Shown: positions 52,877 through 61,292 of the stretch, piece by piece
How positions within the stretch are numbered: the stretch's first letter is position 1
Layout: every line of letters starts with the position of its first letter
Source: DASWOJ01 sp964242415
GTDB taxonomy: Bacteria > Pseudomonadota > Alphaproteobacteria > Acetobacterales > Acetobacteraceae
DNA length: 64,000 bases
Assembly: GCA_964242415.1 (NCBI GenBank)
Contig: CAXTAT010000004.1
Span: 186,001-250,000 of the forward strand
Direction of reading: 5' to 3'
Notes under the pieces: model-generated
Seen by the model: only the letters and a program-made list of their open reading frames with translations
What the model was told of the DNA's origin: nothing
Database searches by the model: none
Translations under genes and position numbers: made by a program

Positions 52877-52920
52877 AGCGCTTCCGTCACCGTTCAGGCT
52901 CGCAAGCCGTCAACAGCGGG

Positions 52921-53679
52921 TCAGCGGTAGTCATTCCAAGCCGTCGTGAACGGCTTGCGGAAGAATGTCGCCCACAAGTAGTTCGCCCCATACCGGACGC
53001 CCGTCATCACCACGCCATCGCCGCGCAGCCTCCGGCCCGACGACTTGGCCATCAGCGCGAAGGTGAACCGCACGTCGCCCACCTTGTTCATGCGCCGGGC
53101 GATGTCGGTGTCCTCGCCATAGAAGGTGAACGCGTCGCTGTAGCCGCCGATGCCCTCCAGCACGTCCCGCACCAGCACGAAGTTGCCGCCCTGCACCATG
53201 CTGCCCACGCCCAGCACATGCTTGTTGAAGCTGTAGGTCGCATAGCCCATCCAGTAGAAGCTGCGCGCCAAGGTCCGGATGTGCAGCGGCACGTCGTAGT
53301 AATCGTAGGGACCGCTGAGCACCACTAGCCTCGGGCTTTGCTCGAACGCCTGGAACACCCGGTCGAGCCAGCCCTCGGGGATCAGCGTGTCGGCGTCGAT
53401 GTTGGCGATCAGCACGCCGCGCGACGCCAGGAACCCGGCGCTGCGGGCCTGCACCAGGCCCTTCACCGGCTGATCGACCACCACCACGCCGGGCGTCGCC
53501 GCCGCCACCGAGGCCGTGCTGTCGGTGCTGGCGTTGTTCACCACCAGGACCTCCGCCGTGCAGCCGGTCCGCGCGATCTCCGCCTGGATCGCCGCCAGGC
53601 ACGCCGGCAGCAGCCGCTCCTCGTTGTAGGCGGGGACGACGAAGCTGACGCGCGGACGCTCGGCGGCGGTTGAGGTCAT
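52921..53679 (-). CDS. Family 2 glycosyltransferase
   Basis: 252 residues with a GT-A fold. The nucleotide-binding start VVPAYNEE (14-21), VVNNASTDST (46-55) and the metal-binding DAD (95-97) are clear, with the GEDTDIARR acceptor-side motif (about 190-198) near the end. A single aromatic-rich C-terminal segment lies close to the membrane, but no multi-helix anchor is present. It transfers a sugar from a nucleotide donor; the acceptor is unknown. The start at 53679 has GGGAG ten nt upstream. It is separate from the 17-25 kb glycan cluster. Confidence 0.9.
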   Translation of the reverse strand: MTSTAAERPRVSFVVPAYNEERLLPACLAAIQAEIARTGCTAEVLVVNNASTDSTASVAAATPGVVVVDQPVKGLVQARSAGFLASRGVLIANIDADTLIPEGWLDRVFQAFEQSPRLVVLSGPYDYYDVPLHIRTLARSFYWMGYATYSFNKHVLGVGSMVQGGNFVLVRDVLEGIGGYSDAFTFYGEDTDIARRMNKVGDVRFTFALMAKSSGRRLRGDGVVMTGVRYGANYLWATFFRKPFTTAWNDYR

Positions 53680-53852
53680 GCAGGCGTGCTCCCTTTGGGT
53701 CCTGGCGTCCGCTGGCATTGAGGGGGTGGCGGCGTCCAGCCACATTTCTGTGTCACATGACCGCAACCTTTGCCAGCGCCGCCGGAATCGCACCACCCCT
53801 GGCTCCGCCGGGCCAGGTTGGGATAGCGTGGCCCAGACCCTCAGGAACTGCC

Positions 53853-55439
53853 ATGCCCAGCACGCCTCCGCCGCACCCGACTCGGCCCCTCACGCAGAAC
53901 TGGCAGGTCACCAAGCCCACGGCCACCGGCCGGCGCGGCATGGTGGTGTCGCAGGCGCGGGATGCGGCGCTGGCGGGCGTGTCGGTGCTGGACGCCGGCG
54001 GCAACGCCATCGATGCCGCGGTGGCGGCGGCTTTGGCCCTGGCGACGGTGGAGCCTTGGAACAGCGGCCTCGGCGGCATCGGATTCGCGGTGGTGCACCG
54101 CGCCGGGCAGCCGCGGGCGGAGGTGGTCGATTTCGGCCCGCGCGCGCCGGGCCGGCTGGACCCGGGCGCGTTCAAGCTGACCGGGCGGACGGCGCAGGAC
54201 CTGTTCGCGTGGCCGGGGGTGGAGGGCGACGCCAACATCCATGGGCCGCTGTCGTTCGCCATCCCGTCCGCCGTCGCCGGGTGTGCCCACATGCACGGGC
54301 GCTGGGGCTCGCTGCCGCAGCGGCAGCTCGTGGCGCCCGCCCTGGCGCTGGCTCGGCGCGGCCTGGCGCAGGACTGGTTCACCACGCTCAAGGTTGCCAA
54401 CGCCGCTGCGGTGCTGCGGCTGTACGCCGAAAGCGCCCGCATCTACCTGCCGGACGGCCTGCCTCCGGTGGCGCCCTACCAGGGCAACCCCGGCTTCTTG
54501 CCGCTGGGCCGGCTGGCGGACACCCTGGAGCACCTGGGCGAGGCCGGGCTGCGCGACTTCTACGAGGGCGACGTGGCCGCCGGCATCGCTCAGGACGTGG
54601 CGGCGCTGGGCGGCGTGCTGGACCGCGACGACCTGCGGCGGTGCGAGGCCCGCGTGACGCCGGCGCAGGACCTGGCCTGGGGCGGGCGCACCCTGCAGAT
54701 GGCCGGCGGCCTGACCGCCGCGCCTACCCTGGCGCGCGTGCTGGACGGCATGGCGGGCGCCCCCCATGCGGCCGCTGCCCCGGACGCCGGGTGGTATGCC
54801 GCCCTGGCCCGCAGCATGAAGGCCGCATACGCCGAGCGCCTGGCCGGTCTGGGCGACGCCGAACCAAAAGCTGCCGAAAGCTGCACCACCCACCTGACGG
54901 TCTGCGACGCCGCGGGCACGATGGTGGCGATGACGACGACGCTGCTGTCCTCGATGGGCAGCCGGGTGGTGCTGCCGGGGTCCGGCGTGCTGATGAACAA
55001 CGGCGTGATGTGGTTCGACCCGCGGCCGGGCCAGGCGAACTCGGTGGCGCCGGGCAAGCGCCCGCTGACCAATATGTGCCCGGTCATCCTGCGCGACGGC
55101 GACCGGCCGGTGCTGGCGGCGGGGGCCTCGGGCGGGCGGCGCATCCTGGCGGCCGTGGTGCAGATGCTGGCCTTCGTCGAGGGCTTCGGCATGGACCCGC
55201 AGGCGGCGGCGCACCAGCCGCGCATCGACGTGTCGGACGCCGAGACCGTCCACGCCGACCAGCGCCTGCCGCCCGACGTGCTGGACGCCCTGCGCGCGGA
55301 CGGCCCAGTCGAGGTGGTGGAACACGGCGTGCTGCCGGTGAACTTCGCCTGCCCGAACCTGATCCTGGACCAGGACGGCCAACGCACCGGCATCAGCGAC
55401 GTGATGTCCCCGTGGTCTGCCGCGGTGGCCCAAGCTTGA
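53853..55439 (+). CDS. Gamma-glutamyltransferase family protein
   Basis: 528 residues. The autoprocessing site and nucleophile T345 lie in ESCTTHLTV (343-351), the position where the precursor splits into large and small subunits; VAGCAHMHGRWG and DAGGNAIDAAVA are family blocks and GSGVLMNNGVMWF is in the small subunit. Unlike periplasmic GGT there is no signal peptide; the family also includes cytoplasmic acylases. It cleaves gamma-glutamyl or acyl-amide bonds. AGGAA precedes ATG 53853. First gene of a plus-strand run with an amidase and an M20 peptidase. Confidence 0.88.
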   Translation: MPSTPPPHPTRPLTQNWQVTKPTATGRRGMVVSQARDAALAGVSVLDAGGNAIDAAVAAALALATVEPWNSGLGGIGFAVVHRAGQPRAEVVDFGPRAPGRLDPGAFKLTGRTAQDLFAWPGVEGDANIHGPLSFAIPSAVAGCAHMHGRWGSLPQRQLVAPALALARRGLAQDWFTTLKVANAAAVLRLYAESARIYLPDGLPPVAPYQGNPGFLPLGRLADTLEHLGEAGLRDFYEGDVAAGIAQDVAALGGVLDRDDLRRCEARVTPAQDLAWGGRTLQMAGGLTAAPTLARVLDGMAGAPHAAAAPDAGWYAALARSMKAAYAERLAGLGDAEPKAAESCTTHLTVCDAAGTMVAMTTTLLSSMGSRVVLPGSGVLMNNGVMWFDPRPGQANSVAPGKRPLTNMCPVILRDGDRPVLAAGASGGRRILAAVVQMLAFVEGFGMDPQAAAHQPRIDVSDAETVHADQRLPPDVLDALRADGPVEVVEHGVLPVNFACPNLILDQDGQRTGISDVMSPWSAAVAQA

Positions 55440-55450
55440 CCCACCACTCC

Positions 55451-55478
55451 TGATACAGGTCCCGTGATGCAGGTCCGG
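55451..55478 (+). repeat. Two 14-nt tandem repeats at the trmO start
   Basis: TGATACAGGTCCCG and TGATGCAGGTCCGG (55451-55464, 55465-55478), 12 of 14 identical. The second unit contains the likely trmO start codon at 55467. Confidence 0.75.
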
Positions 55479-55919
55479 CCCATCGGCCACCTTGAGACGC
55501 CGTTCCGCACCATCGCGGACTGTCCGCGCAACGGCCGGCAGATCGACCCGGCGCCGGCCTGCCATGCCGTCGTGGACCCCGCCTTCATGGGCGGGCTGCT
55601 GTCTCTGGACGGCTTTTCCCACCTGATCCTGCTGTACTGGCTGGGGCCGCAGGACGCCGGCCTGCAGATCACCCCGCCCTTCGACGGCCAGCCCCGCGGC
55701 GTGTTCGCCACCCGTGCGCCGCTGCGGCCCAACCCGGTCGGCCTGTCCGTCGTTGCCTATGACGGCAGCGAAGCGCCGGGCCGCCTGCGGGTGCGCTACC
55801 TGGACTGCATCGACGGCACGCCGCTGCTGGACATCAAGCCCTACCTCCCGTCCACCGACGCCGAACCCGGCGCCGCCATGGGCTGGCTGACCCCGCACCG
55901 CACCGCCCGAGGCCACTGA
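55467..55919 (+). CDS. trmO: tRNA (N6-threonylcarbamoyladenosine-37)-N6-methyltransferase (TrmO/TsaA family)
   Basis: About 150 residues from ATG 55467; a GTG at 55464 is adjacent. The TsaA-like beta-barrel shows PIGHLETPF at the start, RGVFATRAPLRPNPVGLSVV in the middle (SAM-binding region) and LDIKPYLPSTD near the end, all diagnostic of the VirR/TrmO family. Predicted to methylate t6A37 of threonine tRNA using SAM. It sits between metabolic genes, with its TGA overlapping the amidase ATG. Confidence 0.88.
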   Translation: MQVRPIGHLETPFRTIADCPRNGRQIDPAPACHAVVDPAFMGGLLSLDGFSHLILLYWLGPQDAGLQITPPFDGQPRGVFATRAPLRPNPVGLSVVAYDGSEAPGRLRVRYLDCIDGTPLLDIKPYLPSTDAEPGAAMGWLTPHRTARGH

Positions 55920-57376
55920 TGCCCGACTCCACACACAATTCCTCCACGGACAACTCCACGCACGGCGCCGCACCCGGCGGCCTGGACGCCGCCGACCCCG
56001 CCCAGATGCCGGCCGAGTCGCTGCTGGCGCACTACGCCCGCGGCACCCTCAGCCCCGTCGAGGTGCTGCAGGCTGTCACCGAGCGCATCGCCCGCTTCAA
56101 CCCGGCGCTGAACGCCTTCGCCGTCCTGAACCCGCGCGCCGTGCAGGCGGCGGGCGAGAGCGAAGGGCGGTGGCGCGCCGGCCGTCCCCTAGGCGCGCTG
56201 GACGGCGTGCCCTGCACGGTGAAGGACCTGGTGGACCTGCAGGGCTTCCCGACCCGGCGCGGCAGCCGCACCACCTCGCCCGAGCCTGCTGCCGCCGATG
56301 GCCCCTCCGTGCTGGGGCTGAAGGCGGCCGGCGCCGTCATCTTGGGCAAGACCACCACGACGGAGTTCGGCTGGAAGTCCCCCGGCGACTGCCCGCTGCA
56401 TGGCATCACCCGCAATCCTTGGAACCCGGCGTACTCCCCCGGCGGCTCGTCGAGCGGCGCGGCGGCGGCCGCCGGTGCGGGGTTCGGGCCGTTGCACCTG
56501 GGCACCGACGCCGGCGGCAGCGTCCGCATCCCGGCGGCCTGGTCCGGCGTGGTGGGGTTGAAGCCCAGCTTCGGCCGGGTGCCGCAGTGGCCGCTGAGCG
56601 CGTTCGGGGGCGTGTCCTGCGCGGGGCCGCTGGCGCGCACGGTGCGCGATGCGGCGCTGATGCTGGGCGTGTTGGCGCGGCATGACCTGCGCGATCCCTA
56701 CAGCCTGCCGGATGACCCCCGGAGCTGGTTGGATGGCATCGAGTCCGGGGTGGCCGGGCTGCGCGTGTCCGTCCTGCGCGGACCCGGGTTCGATGCCCCA
56801 GTGGACGCGGACGGCATCGCCGCCGTGGAGCAGGCCGCCGCCCTGCTGGCCGACGCCGGGGCGGAGGTCGCGGACGAGGACCCGGGTCTGCCGGACGTTG
56901 GCCTGGTGTTCCGCCAGCTTTGGGGCACGTCCCTGGCTGCGCTGGTGCAGGCCACGCCACCGGACCAGCGCGGGTTGCTGGACGCGGGCATCGCCGAGGT
57001 CGCGGCGGAGTTCGGCGCGGTGACTGGGATCGCGCTGATGCAGGGGGAGGCGGCGCGGGTGCAGGCGGCGCACCGGATGGCGCTGTTCCACCGCCGGTTC
57101 GACCTGGTGCTGTGCCCGACCGTGCCCGGGCCGCCACCGCTGGCGGATGCGCCCACGTCCGGCCCAGCCGCCGCCCTGCTGCGGGATTGGGCGCCCTGGA
57201 CGGCGCTGTTCAACTTGACGCGCCAGCCGGCCATCACCGTCCCGCTGGGCCTGACCGCCGCCGGCTTGCCGCGCAGCGTGCAGCTCGCCGCGGCGCTGTA
57301 CCGGGACGACCTGGTGCTGCGTGCCGCGCGCGTGCTGGAGCAGGCGGTGCCGGTCCCCCTGGCGCCGTTGGGCTAG
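55919..57376 (+). CDS. Amidase signature (AS) family amidase
   Basis: 485 residues. The Ser-cisSer-Lys triad is visible: K102 (VKDLVD), the cis-serine within GGSSSG (175-180) and nucleophile S201 (GTDAGGSVRIPA). An approximately 25-residue Ser/Thr/Asn-rich N-terminus precedes the domain. It hydrolyses an amide to acid and ammonia in the cytoplasm. It overlaps trmO by one base pair of codons (TGATG), so it is co-translated. Paired with the peptidase and gamma-glutamyltransferase it suggests use of a gamma-glutamyl or acyl-amino compound (inference). Confidence 0.92.
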   Translation: MPDSTHNSSTDNSTHGAAPGGLDAADPAQMPAESLLAHYARGTLSPVEVLQAVTERIARFNPALNAFAVLNPRAVQAAGESEGRWRAGRPLGALDGVPCTVKDLVDLQGFPTRRGSRTTSPEPAAADGPSVLGLKAAGAVILGKTTTTEFGWKSPGDCPLHGITRNPWNPAYSPGGSSSGAAAAAGAGFGPLHLGTDAGGSVRIPAAWSGVVGLKPSFGRVPQWPLSAFGGVSCAGPLARTVRDAALMLGVLARHDLRDPYSLPDDPRSWLDGIESGVAGLRVSVLRGPGFDAPVDADGIAAVEQAAALLADAGAEVADEDPGLPDVGLVFRQLWGTSLAALVQATPPDQRGLLDAGIAEVAAEFGAVTGIALMQGEAARVQAAHRMALFHRRFDLVLCPTVPGPPPLADAPTSGPAAALLRDWAPWTALFNLTRQPAITVPLGLTAAGLPRSVQLAAALYRDDLVLRAARVLEQAVPVPLAPLG

Positions 57377-57406
57377 GTTGGCCTAGCGTTCGGCGCGATG
57401 CAGCGT

Positions 57407-57564
57407 TCTTCCCCCTCTCCCTCCGGGAGAGGGCCGGGGTGAGGGGGTCTTCCCGCAAGCACCGCGCCAGCCGGCGAAAGCGCGCGTCCGGTCCTCAGTT
57501 TGCCGGACTGGGCGCTGGCCCGCCCCCTCACCCCGGCCCTCTCCCGGGGGGAGAGGGGGAAGAA
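57407..57564. repeat. Family B palindromic repeat pair
   Basis: Left half about 57407-57451 and right half about 57521-57564 are near-perfect inverted copies (CCCTCTCCCTCCGGGAGAGG-type and its complement), in the amidase-M20 spacer (57377-57622). Confidence 0.85.
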
Positions 57565-57622
57565 AGCTTGTTGGCCTGCTTCCGGCTCAACCGGCGCTGA
57601 CCCGCTTGCCGAAGGAACTGCC

Positions 57623-58816
57623 ATGAACATCCAATCGCCTGAAGCCGCCATCGCCGCCTGGCTCGCCACCCAGCACGGCGCCATGGTGGACCTGCTGCGC
57701 CGCATGGTGGACATCGACAGCGGCAGCTACGACAAGCCCGGCATCGACGCCGTGGGCCGGGTGGTGCGCGATTTCCTGAACGGGCACGGCATCGCGGTCG
57801 AGACGCTGCCGCAATCCAAGCACGGCGACTGCCTACGGGCCGTGGTACCCTGGGACGGGGCGCCGCAGAACCGCGGCGCCAACGCGGGCGGTAGCGTCGT
57901 GCTGATGGGCCACCGCGACACCGTGTTCCCGCACGGCGAGGCCCGGCGGCGGCCCTTCACCATCCAGGGCCACCTCGCCTACGGTCCCGGCGTCGCCGAC
58001 ATGAAGGCCGGGCTGGTGATGAACTGCTTCGTGCTGGCCGCCTTCGCCCGGTTCGGCGGCAGCCCGGCGCCGCTGGTCGGCCTGTTCACCGGCGACGAGG
58101 AGATCGGCAGCCCCGAAGGCCGCGCCGTGATCGAGGCCGAAGCCCGCCGCGCCCGCGTGGTGTTCAACAGCGAGCCGGGCCGCATGTCCGGCAGCGTCGT
58201 GACGGGACGCAAGGGCGGCGTGTTCATGCTCATGCGGATCACCGGCAAGGCCGCGCACTCCGGCGGCAGCTTCGAGGCCGGGATCAGCGCCATCGAGGAG
58301 CTGGCGCGCAAGGTGCAGGCGATCCACGCCCTGACCGAGCTGGACCGCGGCATCACCGTCAACGTCGGCCTGGTGCGCGGCGGGCAGAGCGTGAACACCG
58401 TGGCGCCTTGGGCGGAGGGCGAGATCGACCTGCGCTACATCGAGCCTGCCGACCGGGAGGCGGTGGTGGCGCGCATCGGCGGCATCGTCGAGCGCAGCTT
58501 CGTGCCGGGCACCCGGGCCGAGCTGACCATCAAGGGCGAGTTCCTGCCCATGACCCAAAGCCCCGCCGCCAAGCGGCTGTTCGACGTGTATGTCGAAGCC
58601 GCCGCCAGCAGCGGATTCCCAACGGCGGGGGAGTTCACCGGCGGCTGCGCCGACAGCGGCTTCACCGCGGCCGTGGGCACGGCGACGCTCTGCGCCGTGG
58701 GGCCGGTCGGCGGACGCGCGCACAGCCCGGAGGAGTTCTTGGACCTGGACAGCCTGGTGCCCCGCGCCCAGGCGTGCGCGCGGGCGATCCTGCGGCTGGA
58801 AGGGGCCGGGCTGTGA
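57623..58816 (+). CDS. M20 family zinc peptidase (glutamate carboxypeptidase-like)
   Basis: 397 residues. First zinc ligand H97 with D99 (MGHRDTVF), bridging D126 (GVADMKAG), catalytic E159 with E160 (FTGDEEIGS), then a dimerisation domain (about 200-310) and the final GGRAHSPEEF histidine. Matches the CPG2-like subfamily that removes C-terminal glutamate or hydrolyses N-acyl amino acids. ATG 57623 (AAGGAA upstream). Its stop overlaps the start of the binding protein (GTGA). Confidence 0.92.
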   Translation: MNIQSPEAAIAAWLATQHGAMVDLLRRMVDIDSGSYDKPGIDAVGRVVRDFLNGHGIAVETLPQSKHGDCLRAVVPWDGAPQNRGANAGGSVVLMGHRDTVFPHGEARRRPFTIQGHLAYGPGVADMKAGLVMNCFVLAAFARFGGSPAPLVGLFTGDEEIGSPEGRAVIEAEARRARVVFNSEPGRMSGSVVTGRKGGVFMLMRITGKAAHSGGSFEAGISAIEELARKVQAIHALTELDRGITVNVGLVRGGQSVNTVAPWAEGEIDLRYIEPADREAVVARIGGIVERSFVPGTRAELTIKGEFLPMTQSPAAKRLFDVYVEAAASSGFPTAGEFTGGCADSGFTAAVGTATLCAVGPVGGRAHSPEEFLDLDSLVPRAQACARAILRLEGAGL

Positions 58817-59532
58817 CGCCTCCGGGCATCGCATCCGTCTTGGCGCCGACCGGGACGCTGCGGGCGGCGCTGAACCTGGGCAACCCCGTGCTGGTGCAGC
58901 GCGGCGCAGACGGGGTACCGCGGGGCACGACGGTCGATCTGGCGCGGGAGCTGGGCCGCCGCCTGGGGGTGCCGGTGGCGTTCCTGCAATATGACGGCGC
59001 CGGCAAGGTGGCCGACGCTGCCGGGTCCGGCGTTTGGGACGTGGCGTTCATGGCCATCGACCCGATTCGCGCCGCGGGCATCGAGTTCACTGCGCCCTAC
59101 ATGGTGATCGAGGGCACCTACGTCGTCCCCGAGGCGTCGTCGCTGCAAACCGTCGAAGCGGTGGACCACCCCGGCGTTCGCGTCGCTGTCGGCCGGGCCA
59201 GCGCCTACCACCTGTTCCTGGCCCGCACCCTGCGCCACGCGGCGCTGGTGGATTCGCCCACGGGGGAGGCGTCGGCCGAGCTGTTCCTGCACGGCGGCGC
59301 CGAGGTGCTGGCCGGGGTGCGGCAGCCCAACGATGCGCTGGTGCGGGCCACGCCGGGGCTGCGCAGCATCCCGGGCCGTTTCATGTCCATCCAGCAGGCG
59401 ATGGGACTGCCGCACAGGCGCGGCGCCGGGGCGGACTACCTGCGGGCGTTCGTCGAGGACGTGAAGGCGTCCGGCTTCGTAGCGCGCGCCTTGGCCGGCA
59501 GCGGCCAGGACAGCGGGCTGGTGGCACCGTAG
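58813..59532 (+). CDS. Type 2 periplasmic-binding-fold protein without a signal peptide
   Basis: 239 residues, an amino-acid-binding (PBPb/SBP family 3) fold: TLRAALNLGNPVLVQRG at the start, GTTVDLARELGRRLGVPVAF, WDVAFMAIDPIRAAGIEFTAPY (the hinge) and GVRVAVGRASAYHLFL. The fold begins at once at residue 8-15, so there is no room for a signal sequence and it should be cytoplasmic, unlike transport receptors. Start GTG 58813 overlaps the M20 stop. It may be a sensor, an enzyme-like domain, or a binding protein whose export signal was lost. Confidence 0.8.
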   Translation: MTPPGIASVLAPTGTLRAALNLGNPVLVQRGADGVPRGTTVDLARELGRRLGVPVAFLQYDGAGKVADAAGSGVWDVAFMAIDPIRAAGIEFTAPYMVIEGTYVVPEASSLQTVEAVDHPGVRVAVGRASAYHLFLARTLRHAALVDSPTGEASAELFLHGGAEVLAGVRQPNDALVRATPGLRSIPGRFMSIQQAMGLPHRRGAGADYLRAFVEDVKASGFVARALAGSGQDSGLVAP

Positions 59533-59585
59533 CCGCTGCACACGCCGCTATACACGCTGTCACGCACTGGGCGCGGCAGCCGCGA

Positions 59586-59975
59586 TCAGGCTGCCTCGGC
59601 GGCGGTCAGGCGCTTCGCCGCATCGCAGATCGCCGTCAGCGTGTAGGGCTTGGAGATGAACACATCCAGCGGCGAGGCCGACGTGCCCATATCCTGCTCC
59701 AGCCGGCCGGTCATGAAGATCACCGGCAGATTCGGCATGGTCTGCCGCACCCGCTGCACCAGGGCATGGCCATTCAGCGTGCCCGGAAGCTGGATATCGG
59801 TCAGCAGCAGCCGGATGTCGGAGCCGGCCTGCAGCAGCGGCAAGGCATCGTCGCCGGTCTCCGCCTCCAGCACCTCGAAGCCCTCATCGCCCAGCGCCTC
59901 GGACAAGGTGAGCCGGATCAGGAACTCGTCCTCGACCACGAGAATACGGATCGGGGAGGGGTGCGAGTCTGACAT
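59586..59975 (-). CDS. Single-domain response regulator (receiver only)
   Basis: 129 residues: E15/D16 acidic pair, phosphoacceptor D60 (LLLTDIQLPG), T89 (FMTG) and K109 (ISKPYTL) give a complete CheY-like active site. There is no output domain. Such stand-alone regulators in alphaproteobacteria often act in phosphorelays or general stress signalling. The start at 59975 has GGGTGA seven nt upstream; ATGs at 59987 and 59999 are also possible. No histidine kinase is adjacent. Confidence 0.92.
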   Translation of the reverse strand: MSDSHPSPIRILVVEDEFLIRLTLSEALGDEGFEVLEAETGDDALPLLQAGSDIRLLLTDIQLPGTLNGHALVQRVRQTMPNLPVIFMTGRLEQDMGTSASPLDVFISKPYTLTAICDAAKRLTAAEAA

Positions 59976-60341
59976 GCGTTCACCCATGCGGTTCACCAAG
60001 TATTATTGCAAGCGGCTGCGGAATGCCGTCCTATCAACGAAACGTGATCAGCAGCTTTGCATCCATGTCACTGCCAGGTCCGTAGGCGTGCCCGGCCAGC
60101 TTACCGGTTCCAAGATGCGGGAGCCGGTTGGGCGGTCCCGGCCGATAGCGCCCAGCCTCGCCAGCGGCCAGCAGCCTGCTTCACTTGCACTGGACTTGCA
60201 CTGGCCGGGCCATAATCGTAACGCCGATATTGCAACGCCGGTCTAGCCCGCCCCTCGACGGATGGGAACGCTGCGGCAACGCAGGGTTGAACGTGCTAAT
60301 GTCGGAGACAGATCAACTTGGCCACCCTGGATCGGACTTTC
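59976..60341. other. 366-bp divergent intergenic region
   Basis: Between the response regulator and the beta-propeller gene. It holds an exact 11-nt tandem duplication (ACTTGCACTGG, 60183-60193 and 60194-60204). No promoter, operator or RNA gene can be named with confidence. Confidence 0.5.
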
Positions 60342-61292
60342 ATGCGCTACGTGCTGCCTTTGCTCCTGCTGCTCCTCAATGTTGCCTCTGCCCGGGCTGC
60401 CGATGTCGCCATCGTGCTCAATTCGGGGGACGCCTCCCTGAGCGTGGTTGACATGGCGACCCGCACGGAGCTGCGCCGCATCCCGGTGCTGCGCGAGCCG
60501 CACCACGTCGTGCTCAGCCCCGACGGCCGCGACCTGCTGGTAGGCGACGCCGGGGGCAACGAGATGCTGTTCCTCGACCCGCATACCGGGGAGGTGAAGC
60601 GGCGTGTGCCGGTCGCCGACCCCTATCACCTGGCGTTCAGCCCGAATGGCAAGTGGCTGACGGTCACCGGCCTGGCCCGCAACCAGGTGGACGTCTATGA
60701 CGCCGCCAGCATGGCGCTGGTGCACCGCTACCCGCTCAGCACCATGCCGAGCCACCTGGCCTACTCGCCCGACAGCAGCATGGCCTATGTCACCCTACAG
60801 GGCACCAACCGAGTGGCGGCGCTGGACCTGAAGCATCAGACGGTGGTGTGGACGGCGGAGGTTGGCAGCACCCCCGCCGGGATCATGTGGCACGACGGCA
60901 AGCTGCTGGTGGCGGACATGGGCACCGACTTCTTCGCGGTGCTGGACCCGGCGGATGGCCGGGTCGAGCAGCGCATCCACACCGGCCGCGGCGCGCACCA
61001 GATTTTCCTGTCGCCGGACGGGCGGACGCTGTGGGTCAACAACCGCGTGGACGGCACGACGGTGGCGCTGGACAGCCACACGTTTGCCATCCAGCGCACC
61101 TACCGCGTACCCGGCGGCCCCGACTGCATCGACTTCGCGCCGGACGGCAAGCTGTGGATCACTCAGCGCTTCATCCAGAAGGTGGCGGTGCTGGACCCGG
61201 TCAGCGGCGCACTGCAATCGATCCAGGTCGGGCGCTCGCCGCACGGCATCTTCCTCACCACGGGGGCGCCTGCCGCGGTGGCCGCACGATGA
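60342..61292 (+). CDS. Exported YncE-like seven-bladed beta-propeller protein
   Basis: 316 residues. Residues 1-19 are a Sec signal ending SARA|A. The remainder is a string of about 40-residue repeats ending in PDGR/PNGK turns (LSPDGRDLLVGD, FSPNGKWLTVTG, LSPDGRTLWVNN, FAPDGKLWITQ), the NHL/YVTN beta-propeller of the YncE family. Periplasmic binding or scaffold protein; substrate unknown. ATG 60342 was chosen for the signal peptide; a TTG at 60318 is in frame. Its TGA overlaps the next ATG, so it is coupled to the hydroxylase-like gene. Confidence 0.88.
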   Translation: MRYVLPLLLLLLNVASARAADVAIVLNSGDASLSVVDMATRTELRRIPVLREPHHVVLSPDGRDLLVGDAGGNEMLFLDPHTGEVKRRVPVADPYHLAFSPNGKWLTVTGLARNQVDVYDAASMALVHRYPLSTMPSHLAYSPDSSMAYVTLQGTNRVAALDLKHQTVVWTAEVGSTPAGIMWHDGKLLVADMGTDFFAVLDPADGRVEQRIHTGRGAHQIFLSPDGRTLWVNNRVDGTTVALDSHTFAIQRTYRVPGGPDCIDFAPDGKLWITQRFIQKVAVLDPVSGALQSIQVGRSPHGIFLTTGAPAAVAAR

